DNA of 53,219 nucleotides from Pisciglobus halotolerans (GCF_900113675.1 NZ_FOQE01000013.1:1-53219), one strand, 5' to 3'. Counted from the stretch's first letter, positions 33,290-41,956 are shown. Program-made: numbers and translations. Notes: generated from the sequence alone by a model not told the origin.

Positions 33290-33372
33290 TGTTTCAACTC
33301 CTTTGAATCGATTTCTATCCTAGTATACCACAGTCCCATGAATACAAATGAAAACAAAACAGCTAGATACTG

Positions 33373-34023
33373 CTACTCATGAGAAAGGGTTTTGCGTTTT
33401 CTTCTTTTTATTATTCGATCAAGCACGCTGAATAATAGAATCCCGATGATCGTACCTGCTGTATTGAACAACACATCATCAATATCTGAAATGCCAGTGT
33501 CGAATAAAAACTGCATCGTCTCGATCAAAATAGAAACAGAAAAACCAATGCCTAGTGCTTTTAAAAATGAATAACGTTCTTTCAACAAATAGGCTGCGCC
33601 GAAGCCCATGGGGATAAACCAAAGGATGTTGCCATAAAAATTATAATAGTAGGAAAACAAACTGGTTCCGTGTGTCAGCTTGATCGTATGCACCAGTGGA
33701 TGCCAGTTGATTTCACTCAATGAACGCCGATGGATCGACACATTCAGAATAGAAGTCTGTTCCCTAAACACCGTTAAATGAACCAGGAGCAAGACATAAA
33801 AAACAAAAATATTCAAAACCCATTCATGTTTAGAAAATAAGTTCTCTTTAATGTCAGCCTTTTTAACGAAAAACAAATACATCATTCTTAAAGAGATCCA
33901 AATGATAAAATAAAGGATCGTCCGATCTAAACTATAAAAAATCAGTTCAATCAAATAAAAATGATTGATCACTTCACCAAATCTAGCTTCGATCTGGTCA
34001 AAAAGAGGTTGTAAAAAAAACAT
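33373..34023 (-). CDS. VanZ-family membrane protein
   Basis: 216 aa from the ATG at 34023; the frame opens nine codons earlier, but the strong AAGGGAGG lies between the two ATGs, about 13 nt before this one. Five hydrophobic segments are visible. The C-terminal half has the VanZ pattern: NILWFIPMGFGAAYLL, GFSVSILIETMQFLFDTGISDIDDVLFNTAGTIIG. VanZ-like proteins are linked to glycopeptide/lipoglycopeptide tolerance in some species, but most have no proven role. No vancomycin genes are nearby. Confidence 0.85.
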   Translation of the reverse strand: MFFLQPLFDQIEARFGEVINHFYLIELIFYSLDRTILYFIIWISLRMMYLFFVKKADIKENLFSKHEWVLNIFVFYVLLLVHLTVFREQTSILNVSIHRRSLSEINWHPLVHTIKLTHGTSLFSYYYNFYGNILWFIPMGFGAAYLLKERYSFLKALGIGFSVSILIETMQFLFDTGISDIDDVLFNTAGTIIGILLFSVLDRIIKRRKRKTLSHE

Positions 34024-34253
34024 ACTGGAACAGAAGCCTCCCTTATTCATTCAATATTTCGATTTTATACAATAGAGTCAATGTGTTTTATTATACGATA
34101 GAAATTTACTAAACATAAGTCTTATTTTTCATTTTTCTATTTTGCCATAAATCAACCAAAAAGAAAAAGTTTAAACATTCTTAATTTATTTTTAAAAGTG
34201 CTCATATAGCTCATTCTAAAAGGGTTTCCAAGCTGTTTTGGGGAACAATCAAA
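34024..34253. other. Gene-free divergent gap between the VanZ-like gene and ltaS
   Basis: AT-rich, with no reading frame worth reporting. It must contain the promoter of the VanZ-like gene, but I could not pick one with confidence. Confidence 0.4.
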
Positions 34254-34282
34254 TTGACTATGCTGTTAATAAGCTGTAAAAT
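34254..34282 (+). promoter_or_regulatory. Promoter of ltaS
   Basis: -35 TTGACT (34254-34259), 17-bp spacer, -10 TAAAAT (34277-34282). Transcription from here gives a leader of about 140 nt before the ltaS start, long enough for post-transcriptional control, though I see no known riboswitch. Confidence 0.6.
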
Positions 34283-34428
34283 GTGGGTTGATATATGTTC
34301 AGATAAACCTTTCTTTTCCGTTTTTTCTAGAGGAAGAGAAATATCGGATAGAGGATAAACAAAGGCTCTTTGGATGCTACCTGTTTGATTCCTTTCGTAA
34401 CAGCTTTTATATTTTAGGAGGAAATAAA

Positions 34429-36624
34429 ATGTCTACCATTAAACGTATGCTCAATTCGAGATTCGGCTTTTTTACTTTTGCCGTAATCCTCTTTTGGCTG
34501 AAAACTTACACCAGCTATTTGATTGATTTTGATTTGGGCGTTTCCGGAGCGATGCAGCAATTCATATTGTTTATCAATCCTTTAGCGACGACAGTTATCC
34601 TGTTTTCGATCGCATTCTACTTTAGTAAACCAAAGTCAGCTTACATTGCACTTTTTGTTGTTTACTTTGCCTTGAGCGTTCTGCTCTTTGCAAATATTCT
34701 TTACTATCGTGAGTTTACTGATTTCATTACCATCAATACTATCCTGGGTGCTAAGAATATCGCAAACGGTATTGGCGCAAGTACCTTTGCCATGATCAGG
34801 CTTCAAGACTTGCTGTACTGGTTAGATTTCGTCATACTGCTTGTTGTTCTGCTCAGTAAGAAAATTCCAGTTTCTATGGATCCGCGTCTAACGAAAAAAA
34901 GATCAGCTGTCGCTACTACTATTCTTGGTGTGACACTCTTTGCCGGAAACTTGACTTTAGCTGAAAGTGATCGTCCTCAGCTTTTGTTGCGGACATTTGA
35001 CCGAAACTATATTGTGAAATATTTAGGACTTAATTTCTTTACAGCTTATGATGGTTATCAAACAGCTCAAGCTAACCAAATCAAGGCTAGTGCAGATGAA
35101 TCCGACATGGAAAATGTTTTTAATTTTGTTCATGATCATTATGCGGCACCTGATAAAGATAAATTTGGGATCGCTAAAGGTCGTAACGTTATTTATATCC
35201 ACTTAGAAAGTTTCCAACAATTTCTTCTAGATTATGAATTAGAAGATGAAAATGGCGAAAAGCATGAAGTGACGCCATTCTTAAATAGTATCTATCATGG
35301 TAATGACAGCTATAGTTTCAAAAATGCTTTCCATCAAGTTGGACAAGGAAAAACTTCAGATTCTGAGATGCTGCTTGAAAATTCCTTGTTTGGATTACCT
35401 CAGGGTGGCGCATTCTCTTCTGTAGGTTCAACAAATACCTTTGAATCAGCGACTAAAATCCTGCATTCGCAACAAGATTATACGTCAGCAGTCTTCCATG
35501 GAAATGTCGGCTCTTTCTGGAACCGCGATGATACCTACAAATCTTTAGGTATCGATTATTTCTTTGACAGTGGCTATTATGAGTTTACAGATGAAAATAC
35601 CCTTGAATATGGAATGAAAGACAAGATTTTCTTCCAACAATCCATTCAATATTTAGAACAGCTGCCACAACCTTTCTATACGAAATTTATTACTGTTTCT
35701 AATCACTTCCCTTATCCACTAGATGAGGAAAATATTGATATTCCTGCTGCAACAACAGGAGATGCAACAATCGATAATTATTTCGTCACTGCTCATTATT
35801 TAGACCAAGCCGTCAAAGAATTCTTTGATTACTTGAAGGAAACTGGTCTTTATGACAACTCTGTTATCGTATTATATGGTGACCATTATGGTATCTCTAA
35901 TGCCCGTAACAAGACACTTGCTCCGCTATTAGGAAAAGATCCGGCTGAGTGGACAGATTATGACAATGCTATGTTGCAACGCGTACCTGTCATCTATCAT
36001 GTTCCTGGAGTAACAGATGGCGGAATTCAAGATACGTTTGGTGGTCAAGTAGACATGCTGCCTACTCTGCTCCACTTGCTTGGTGTAAATACTCAAGACT
36101 ATGCCTTTATGGGTACAGACTTATTATCAAAAGACCATGATCAAAACGTGACATTCCGAAATGGAAATGTAGTCACTCCAGAATATACGATCATCGGTTC
36201 TACCGTTTATGATACTGATTCAGGAGAAGTTATTGGTAACATCAGTGATCTTCCAGAGGATCAAAAAGAAGAAATACAAGCCATTAAAGACAAAGCAAAC
36301 ACACAATTAAGTACGTCTGATAGCATCTTGCAGAGTGATTTGTTACGTTTCTACACTCCTGAAGGCATGAAAGATTTTAATCGGGCTGATTATAATTATC
36401 AAAACCAAATGGAACGTCTCCAAGAAGTGAACGCTGAACTGGGAGAAAATTCAACCAGTCTTATCCAACAAAACAACGGAGAATCTACCGTTCCGATGTA
36501 TCAAACAGATGCACCTGAGTTACAAGATCAAGATGAAACTACTTCTTCCGATGAAGGCAATAGCAGTCAAGATGAAGGCGCGACAGACAATCCAGACACA
36601 GAACCTTCTGACGAAGCAGAATAA
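34429..36624 (+). CDS. ltaS: Lipoteichoic acid synthase LtaS
   Basis: 731 aa from ATG 34429 (RBS TAGGAGGAAATAAA); an open upstream extension to 34288 lacks an RBS. It polymerises glycerol-phosphate from phosphatidylglycerol onto the LTA glycolipid outside the membrane. Five membrane helices (about 10-185) are followed by a sulfatase-like extracellular domain. Catalytic Thr309 (GQGKTSDSE), Glu260 (IHLESFQ) and Asp485-His486 (YGDHYGIS) correspond to T300, E255 and D475-H476 of the S. aureus enzyme. The final 50 or so residues are an acidic Ser/Asp/Glu/Gln tail (QDQDETTSSDEGNS...). The signal-peptidase cleavage region typical of the family follows helix 5. Confidence 0.94.
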   Translation: MSTIKRMLNSRFGFFTFAVILFWLKTYTSYLIDFDLGVSGAMQQFILFINPLATTVILFSIAFYFSKPKSAYIALFVVYFALSVLLFANILYYREFTDFITINTILGAKNIANGIGASTFAMIRLQDLLYWLDFVILLVVLLSKKIPVSMDPRLTKKRSAVATTILGVTLFAGNLTLAESDRPQLLLRTFDRNYIVKYLGLNFFTAYDGYQTAQANQIKASADESDMENVFNFVHDHYAAPDKDKFGIAKGRNVIYIHLESFQQFLLDYELEDENGEKHEVTPFLNSIYHGNDSYSFKNAFHQVGQGKTSDSEMLLENSLFGLPQGGAFSSVGSTNTFESATKILHSQQDYTSAVFHGNVGSFWNRDDTYKSLGIDYFFDSGYYEFTDENTLEYGMKDKIFFQQSIQYLEQLPQPFYTKFITVSNHFPYPLDEENIDIPAATTGDATIDNYFVTAHYLDQAVKEFFDYLKETGLYDNSVIVLYGDHYGISNARNKTLAPLLGKDPAEWTDYDNAMLQRVPVIYHVPGVTDGGIQDTFGGQVDMLPTLLHLLGVNTQDYAFMGTDLLSKDHDQNVTFRNGNVVTPEYTIIGSTVYDTDSGEVIGNISDLPEDQKEEIQAIKDKANTQLSTSDSILQSDLLRFYTPEGMKDFNRADYNYQNQMERLQEVNAELGENSTSLIQQNNGESTVPMYQTDAPELQDQDETTSSDEGNSSQDEGATDNPDTEPSDEAE

Positions 36625-36646
36625 ACTTTCCTATTATAGAGAAAGC

Positions 36647-36692
36647 AAAAAGAAAGAACCGGATGTTCTATTCGGTTCTTTCTTTTTTTATT
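36647..36692 (+). terminator. Terminator of ltaS
   Basis: 15-bp stem AAAAAGAAAGAACCG (36647-36661) with its complement at 36673-36687, then T-rich TTATT. The T-tract is part of the 8-bp target duplication of the MITE that follows. Confidence 0.9.
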
Positions 36693-36974
36693 GGTTCTAC
36701 AGTATTTAACGTTGGTCTGTAAAAAATCAATTTTTTTACTGCTAAACTCGTTAGAATCCTATTTCTAGAAATTTCAGGAGGCGCATAGGGCTACTGATAG
36801 CCATGAAAAAAGATGCAATGTGAATCACTTAGTATTAGGCTTTAGCCGTTACACTAAGTTTAAAGCTTGCAAACATTGAGACGCGATCTTCGGCTCAATG
36901 TGTTTTCATGGCTTTCCATCAGTAGCCCATCGACCGTAGGAAATTTCTTTACCAACGTTAAAAGAGGAAGAACC
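36693..36974 (+). mobile_element. Terminator-associated MITE, copy 1 (282 bp)
   Basis: The ends GGTTCTACAGTATTTAACGT and, inverted, GGTTCTTCCTCTTTTAACGT form 24-bp imperfect terminal inverted repeats (19/24 matches). The perfect 8-bp duplication TTTTTATT flanks it (36685-36692 and 36975-36982). Internally a second inverted repeat (GGGCTACTGATAGCCATG with CATGGCTTTCCATCAGTAGC) encloses smaller hairpins (ACTTAGT..ACTAAGT, CATTGAG/CTCAATG). It has no coding capacity. End sequence and duplication size resemble ISL3-family elements (inference). It is inserted in the T-tract of the ltaS terminator. From 36983 to the kinase gene at 37107 nothing else is visible. Confidence 0.9.
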
Positions 36975-37106
36975 TTTTTATTCCATTAAAGCTGGTAAGC
37001 CAACCTCGTTTTCAACGTTTCGAAAATGTCTTTCCTTGTTCTTCTCGAATCAAGCAGCAAAACGACTATATTAAAGACCTTTAAGAGATGAGACAAGAGA
37101 AAGACA

Positions 37107-38534
37107 TCAGTTGTGCTCCGTTTCTTGTTTTTTTGCTGGAAAAGTCAACGTAAAGGTGCTGCCTTTGCCTAATTCACTTTCAACTTCGATTTTGCCTTGA
37201 TGAAGTTGAACAAGTTGATGAACGATGGCTAATCCTAGACCTGATTCTCCATACTTCGTGCTTTTTCGTGAAACATCTGCCTTATAGTAACGTTCCCAAA
37301 TATTTCGCACCTGTTCTTCACTCATCCCAATACCATTATCTGAGAGTTCAAATACGCTTGCATCTGTTTCTTGCCTTCCACGGATATGGATCTGTCCATC
37401 AGTTGTAAACTGGATCGCATTTTGAAGGATATTGACCATGATTTGCATAAATCGATCATAATCAGCGTATACCACCACATCATCTGGACAATCTAACGTC
37501 AACTGGTCACGGGAAGACTCTGCTTTTTCATGTAGTTGTTCGGTAATCATTTCTAATGCTTTTTTCGCGTTAAAAGTCTGTTTATTCAAATAAATTTGAT
37601 TGGAACGGATTTTTTCATAATCAAGATTTTCATTGACTAAGCGGATCAATCGTTTTGTCTCATTCTGCATCAATTGGATGCTGCGTTTTTTCTGGTTTTC
37701 AGGAATCATATCATGTTCCAAACCTTCCAATAAACCATTGACCGTTGTCAGCGGCGTACGCATTTCATGGGCCGCGTCTGCCATAAATTGTCTGCGTCTC
37801 TCTTCTTGCCGTTCGATCTCTTTTTGAGAAGCTTCGAGCGATTGAGCCATACTATTGAAATCTTCAGCTAGTTCATCAAATTCATCCCGCTCTCGATTTT
37901 CTAAATTGATATCGAAATTACCTTTTGCAACTTTATGCGTTGCATTTCGTAAACGATTGATACGCCCTACTTGGTATTTTGCAAAGATGAAGCCAATCAC
38001 TATTGCGCCGATCATAGAGCAAATAAAAGCAATAAATAAATTTTTGCGCAATGCAGCCAAGTTGGCATTCAAGTAACTGATCGGTGCACTTACTCCAATG
38101 AAACCTTCAAAAGAACTGTCAGCTTGCGAAAAGAAAGGCAGGTAAACCAATGCAATTTCAACAGGATTGCCCATAAAGTCAGTATCGCGAAAGCTTAAGG
38201 AAAGTCTCTCACCATTTGCAAGTTTTTTATAATATTCTGAAGAAAGGTCGCTCTTATAAGGCGTATTGGTTTTTGGGAAAGTCATCCGATTTTGTTCATT
38301 AAAGACAGTGATGCCTACATTTTGATTTTTTAAAATAAATGTAGCTTCTTTCAGCTGATTTTCTTGAAGGTTGCTTGCAATCAAGGCTTCGGCATAACCA
38401 TATAGTTGATCTTCCGTTTCTTGATAAACAGATTTCTTGGCAAATTGCAAAAACACAATGGCCAATATGATCAAAAGCGTTGCTATAACGGTAAAAAAAG
38501 CAATCATCTGCTGATAAAAGTACCTAAGTTTCAT
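37107..38534 (-). CDS. Sensor histidine kinase (YclK-like)
   Basis: 475 aa. Order: membrane helix 1 (about 8-30), an extracellular sensor domain (about 31-165), helix 2 (about 168-190), HAMP linker with RINRLRNATHKVAKGNF, HisKA with phosphoacceptor His in ADAAHEMRTPLT (about residue 253), and HATPase_c with N-box NILQNAIQFT, G1 DNGIGMS and G2 GESGLGLAIVHQL. It forms a pair with the response regulator gene 45 nt upstream and is transcribed away from it as the second gene. The signal is unknown; the position next to ltaS suggests a cell-envelope cue (inference). Confidence 0.93.
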   Translation of the reverse strand: MKLRYFYQQMIAFFTVIATLLIILAIVFLQFAKKSVYQETEDQLYGYAEALIASNLQENQLKEATFILKNQNVGITVFNEQNRMTFPKTNTPYKSDLSSEYYKKLANGERLSLSFRDTDFMGNPVEIALVYLPFFSQADSSFEGFIGVSAPISYLNANLAALRKNLFIAFICSMIGAIVIGFIFAKYQVGRINRLRNATHKVAKGNFDINLENRERDEFDELAEDFNSMAQSLEASQKEIERQEERRRQFMADAAHEMRTPLTTVNGLLEGLEHDMIPENQKKRSIQLMQNETKRLIRLVNENLDYEKIRSNQIYLNKQTFNAKKALEMITEQLHEKAESSRDQLTLDCPDDVVVYADYDRFMQIMVNILQNAIQFTTDGQIHIRGRQETDASVFELSDNGIGMSEEQVRNIWERYYKADVSRKSTKYGESGLGLAIVHQLVQLHQGKIEVESELGKGSTFTLTFPAKKQETEHN

Positions 38535-38579
38535 TCCATTCCCTTTCTTGCTGCTTATTTTGGCTGGTTGGTTTTATGG

Positions 38580-39296
38580 CTAGTTTTCAATGTTGGTGTC
38601 ATCAAATTTGTAGCCTACTCCCCATACCGTCTGAATCACTTGCGGACCGTTTTGGTCGATTTTTTGCCGCAACTTTTTGATGTGCGCATCTACAGTTCGT
38701 TCATCCCCAAAATAATCATAATTCCAAACGATCGACAACAATTGCTCTCTTGAAAAAACTTGTTTAGGACTTTGTGCCATCGCATATAACAAGTCAAATT
38801 CTTTAGGTGTCAACCCTTCAATCTGCTTACCATATAAAAAAGCTTCTCGTGTTTTTGAATGGATGCTTAAATGTTTGGTTTCAATTTTCCCTTCTTCATT
38901 TTCTTTTTCTTCTTCAGGAAATGAAGTTAATCCTGCTCTACGATGAAGTGCTTTGATTCGAGCAATCAAAGTCAATGGACTAAATGGTTTCGTAACGTAA
39001 TCATCTGCACCGATCTCAAGGCCAATGACCTGGTCACTTTCTGTATCCTTTGCTGTCAGCATAATGACAGGAACAGTTTGGGAAACTTTACGGATCTCTC
39101 GACAAATTTGCATACCATCCATACTTGGCAGGTTTAAATCAAGAATGATGAGGTCCCAATAAGAATCTCTTTCCAAAAAGGTCTCTAATCCTTCTTTACC
39201 ATCTTGTATAAAGGCAGCTTCCCATTCCTCTTTTTGAAAGAACATTTCCATCATTTCACCAACGGCTGCATTGTCTTCAATCATTAAGATATGCAT
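38580..39296 (-). CDS. OmpR-family response regulator (YclJ-like)
   Basis: 238 aa from the ATG at 39296 (RBS AAGGGGAGAAAG). The receiver domain has acidic residues MIEDN, phosphoacceptor Asp in LIILDLNLPSMDG (about 54), Thr/Lys in MLTAKDTESD and GADDYVTKPFSP. The C-terminal winged helix has LTPKEFDLLYAMAQSPKQVFSREQLL and DERTVDAHIKKLRQKI. The stretch TAKDTESDQVIGLEIGADD is strongly like B. subtilis YclJ. It is the first gene of the two-component operon. Confidence 0.93.
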   Translation of the reverse strand: MHILMIEDNAAVGEMMEMFFQKEEWEAAFIQDGKEGLETFLERDSYWDLIILDLNLPSMDGMQICREIRKVSQTVPVIMLTAKDTESDQVIGLEIGADDYVTKPFSPLTLIARIKALHRRAGLTSFPEEEKENEEGKIETKHLSIHSKTREAFLYGKQIEGLTPKEFDLLYAMAQSPKQVFSREQLLSIVWNYDYFGDERTVDAHIKKLRQKIDQNGPQVIQTVWGVGYKFDDTNIEN

Positions 39297-39717
39297 TTTC
39301 TCTTTCTCCCCTTTTTCTCGTTTCTTCTCAGCGTCAGTACCATTATACGCTAATTTTCTCAACATCTAAAGATAGGAAACTGAATGGATAGTGTCAATTA
39401 ATTGTTGGAAAAAAGTTTTTGCGCTGATGCTGGAAATGGTACAAAGCGAGCAGAGCGAGACTTTGCGACGGATATCTTTCCTTATTTTGTACCAAACTGC
39501 ATTCCCTTAATGATCTTTAGCAGTCTCACTGGATCTGAGTCTGCCTGATGTGCACCTGCCTATCTCGTCAACATGAAAATTGATTCTCTTACAATTCTTG
39601 ATTACTCATCAACAAAACTTCTTCATTTTGCGTTTTCCATCACTAACTTTACACGATCAACTGGTTAGAGAAATCTATTGCATGCTCGTCTAGTTTTGAG
39701 GTTAAGGAGAACAAAAA
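39297..39717. other. Gene-free stretch between the response regulator gene and ssb
   Basis: It contains a short hairpin repeat at about 39440-39468 (GTACAAAGCGAGCAGAGCGAGACTTTGCG, in part self-complementary CAAAG/CTTTG) that also occurs at 19912-19940. Nothing else is recognised. The promoter of the two-component operon must lie near 39300-39400. Confidence 0.5.
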
Positions 39718-39761
39718 ACACCATTTCAGGCATCTATTCTCTAGACTCCTTAAAATGGTGT
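39718..39761 (-). terminator. Terminator of ssb
   Basis: ACACCATTT (39718-39726) pairs with AAATGGTGT (39753-39761), with further CAGG/CCTT pairing inside. The A-run at 39713-39718 is a T-tract on the minus strand. Confidence 0.75.
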
Positions 39762-39786
39762 AATCCCTAAGTTGTGCTATTCAAAC

Positions 39787-40155
39787 TTAATGTTGTCTAT
39801 TGTCACTTTTGACATTTGCTGCGATCACTGGTTCCTCTTTTGGTTTATTTTGTAAGAAATCAAGTGTTTCTACATTTAACTCTAAAACGTATACCGTTTC
39901 ATCTTCTTTATTCAAATAAGATCGTGATTGCATTCTACCTGACAAACCTACTTGATCTCCTTTTTTACAGTAATGATCAAGCAACTCAGCTAATTTTCCC
40001 CATGCAACAATTGGAATAAAATCAGCTTCCTGTCCATTTTCTTTACGATAGCTGCGAGGAACTGCAAGCGTATTATTCAATACCTTTCTTCCTTCTCCTA
40101 AATCTTTTAAACTTGTCTCTCTAGTTAAACGCCCAATTAAACTCACATGATTCAT
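39787..40155 (-). CDS. Short single-stranded DNA-binding protein (SsbB-like)
   Basis: 122 aa, shorter than replicative SSB (about 160-190 in Bacilli). The OB fold is complete: MNHVSLIGRLTRETSLKDL, FIPIVAWGKLAELL, GDQVGLSGRMQSRSY, YVLELNVETLDFL. The tail of about 20 residues ends in KSDNRQH and lacks the acidic DDDLPF-like tip used by SSB partner proteins. This matches accessory SSBs such as B. subtilis SsbB, used in DNA uptake. The RBS AAGGAGGTCATGAA precedes ATG. A perfect ACTATATAGT palindrome sits about 30 nt upstream. Confidence 0.88.
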   Translation of the reverse strand: MNHVSLIGRLTRETSLKDLGEGRKVLNNTLAVPRSYRKENGQEADFIPIVAWGKLAELLDHYCKKGDQVGLSGRMQSRSYLNKEDETVYVLELNVETLDFLQNKPKEEPVIAANVKSDNRQH

Positions 40156-40322
40156 TTCATGACCTCCTTCATTTTTTGTTTCACTATATAGTAAGCAAAA
40201 AATGAGTCGATCTGTTTTATTTGTTCAAAAAATCTTTGGTGGTTAGATGATTTTTTGAACGTGCCCTTTCCTTGTTTTCAAAAAATTGCTCATGCTCTTC
40301 CTTTTGATGATCAAAAAAAAAA
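40156..40322. other. Gap upstream of ssb with inverted repeat
   Basis: Between ssb and MITE copy 2 there is a 12-bp inverted repeat (GTTCAAAAAATC at 40223-40234, GATTTTTTGAAC at 40249-40260) without a following T-tract, and the ssb promoter region. No gene. Confidence 0.45.
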
Positions 40323-40330
40323 GAAAAAAG

Positions 40331-40611
40331 GGTTCTTCCTCTTCTAGCATTGGTAAAGAAGTTTCCTCCAGTCGATGGGCTACTGATGGAAAGCCATGCG
40401 AACATATTGAGCCGAAAGTCACGTCTCAATGCTTGCAAGCTTCAAACTTAGTGTAGCGGCTAAAGCCTAACACTAAGTGATTCACATCGCATCTTTTTTT
40501 CATGGCTATCAGTAGCCCTATACGCCTCCTAAAATTTCTAGAAATAGGATTCTAACGAATTTAGCATTAAAAAATGATGTTTTACTGACCAACATTAAAT
40601 ATTGTAGAATC
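40331..40611 (-). mobile_element. Terminator-associated MITE, copy 2 (281 bp)
   Basis: Same element as at 36693, inverted. The 8-bp duplication GAAAAAAG is perfect (40323-40330 and 40612-40619). The right end has one changed base (GAATC for GAACC on the + strand). It is inserted in the T-tract of the epuA terminator (40616-40647), with the same element end facing the terminator as in copy 1. Confidence 0.9.
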
Positions 40612-40615
40612 GAAA

Positions 40616-40647
40616 AAAGAAGCCAAGTTCGCTGACCTAGCTTCTTT
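40616..40647 (-). terminator. Terminator of epuA
   Basis: Minus strand stem AAAGAAGC (40640-40647) with GCTTCTTT (40616-40623), followed by a T-run; the T-run overlaps the target duplication of MITE copy 2. Confidence 0.75.
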
Positions 40648-40667
40648 CTTTTATAAGTACCAAAACG

Positions 40668-40868
40668 TTATTTCATGATCGTTGGTTTGACCAGATAGCT
40701 TAGAATATGTTGCCATACTTCAGGCTTAAAGACATCAGTGGGATGACCATCACCTAGCACACCGTAACCGACCATTGCGCCTACGATAAAAGCCAAAATG
40801 ATCAGGACAATGACTAGTAAAACCTTCAGCAGAAAAGAGACCATCGGCAAGAGTATTTGTTTAGTCAT
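40668..40868 (-). CDS. epuA: EpuA-like small membrane protein
   Basis: 66 aa. It has one long membrane helix (LLKVLLVIVLIILAFIVGAM, about 13-35) and the tail GYGVLGDGHPTDVFKPEVWQHILSYL, typical of the EpuA family found behind murA in streptococci and misleadingly labelled 'RNA polymerase subunit beta' in databases. Its function is unknown. RBS GAGGTGGAAC precedes ATG. It follows the mbl gene after 21 nt, so both are on one transcript. Confidence 0.85.
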   Translation of the reverse strand: MTKQILLPMVSFLLKVLLVIVLIILAFIVGAMVGYGVLGDGHPTDVFKPEVWQHILSYLVKPTIMK

Positions 40869-40889
40869 TGTTCCACCTCATTTGTATTT

Positions 40890-41888
40890 TTATAGTGCAG
40901 TCTTTTGCTTGTTTTTAGTCATATTTTCTAAAAGGACGCCTGTTCCAAGGGCAACTGAATCTAATGGACGTTCAGCAGAAAAAACAGGAACTTTTAATTC
41001 TTCGGTAAACAGTTGTTCAATGCCATTCAACAAAGCACCGCCGCCTGTTAAGAACACACCGCGATCGATAATATCAGCAGACAATTCAGGTGGCGTTTGT
41101 TCTAAAACATCTTTTGCTTGTTGAATGATTTGAGACATTTGTTCTTCTGTTGCTTCACATACTTCTTCAGATGTGATGGCGACCGTTTTTGGCAAACCGG
41201 ATACCAAGTCGCGTCCTCTAACATCCATTGAATCTTCACGGCTGTTTTTGAAGACCGTTCCAATTTCCTTTTTAATGATTTCAGCTGTTCGATCCCCGAT
41301 CAGCAACTTATGTTTTTTCTTAATGAATTGAATGATCTCATGGTCTAATTTGTTACCAGCAACTTTGATCGATCGGCTAGTAACGATCCTCCCCATAGAG
41401 AACACTGCAATATCACTCGTTCCGCCCCCGATATCAACGACCATATTTCCACTTGGTTGGAAAATATCAATACCTGCACCAATCGCCGCTACTTTTGGTT
41501 CTTCTTCCAAGAAGACGTTTTTACCGCCGCTCTTTTCAGCAGCTTCAATAATTGCTTTTTGTTCGATCGCTGTAATGTTTGTTGGACAGCAAATCAGAAT
41601 ATTTGGTTTAGATAGAAAACCGCGGACATTCAGCCTATCAATAAAGTGTGTCAACATTACTTCGGTAATATCAAAATCAGCAATGACCCCACCTTCAAGC
41701 GGACGGATTGCACGAATATTGCCAGGCGTACGTCCGACCATCATGTAAGCTTCTTCTCCAACTGCTAGAACTTTATTTGTTTTTGTGTCGATTGCTACAA
41801 CAGAAGGTTCATTTAAAACGATCCCTTTTCCTTTAACATGTATCAATACATTGGCAGTACCTAAGTCTATACCGATGTCTTTAGCCAT
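40890..41888 (-). CDS. mbl: MreB/Mbl-family actin-like protein
   Basis: 332 aa, full length. Bacterial actin that moves with and guides lateral wall synthesis. It shows the ATPase pattern: GIDLGTANVLIHVKGKGIVLNEPSVVAID at the N-terminus, DIGGGTSDIAVFSMG (about 155-170), and FLTGGGALLNGIEQL near the C-terminus. The protein begins directly at MAKDIGIDLGTAN and ends with a short basic tail. RBS GAGAGGAGAAC precedes ATG. It is placed as in Bacillus, between murA and an ssbB-like gene. mreC/mreD are not in this window. Confidence 0.93.
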   Translation of the reverse strand: MAKDIGIDLGTANVLIHVKGKGIVLNEPSVVAIDTKTNKVLAVGEEAYMMVGRTPGNIRAIRPLEGGVIADFDITEVMLTHFIDRLNVRGFLSKPNILICCPTNITAIEQKAIIEAAEKSGGKNVFLEEEPKVAAIGAGIDIFQPSGNMVVDIGGGTSDIAVFSMGRIVTSRSIKVAGNKLDHEIIQFIKKKHKLLIGDRTAEIIKKEIGTVFKNSREDSMDVRGRDLVSGLPKTVAITSEEVCEATEEQMSQIIQQAKDVLEQTPPELSADIIDRGVFLTGGGALLNGIEQLFTEELKVPVFSAERPLDSVALGTGVLLENMTKNKQKTAL

Positions 41889-41947
41889 TTTTTTGTTCTC
41901 CTCTCGGTATCTTGTTCAAGTGGCTCTAAAGCAGCCTCTAATTCAAC

Positions 41948-41956
41948 ATTATATCA
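41948..41956 (-). promoter_or_regulatory. Extended -10 promoter of mbl-epuA
   Basis: TGATATAAT on the minus strand: consensus -10 TATAAT (41948-41953) with the TG extension. The -35 region is poor. It lies 60 nt before the mbl start. Confidence 0.5.

Noticed and set aside
36780-36860. Short peptide frame inside the MITE behind AGGAGGCG
   Set aside because: It is six codons in copies 1 and 4 and longer only in copy 2 because of one inserted A, so it is not conserved.
40217-40438. 73-codon minus-strand frame running out of MITE copy 2
   Set aside because: Most of it lies in the MITE and the frame is not kept in the other copies.
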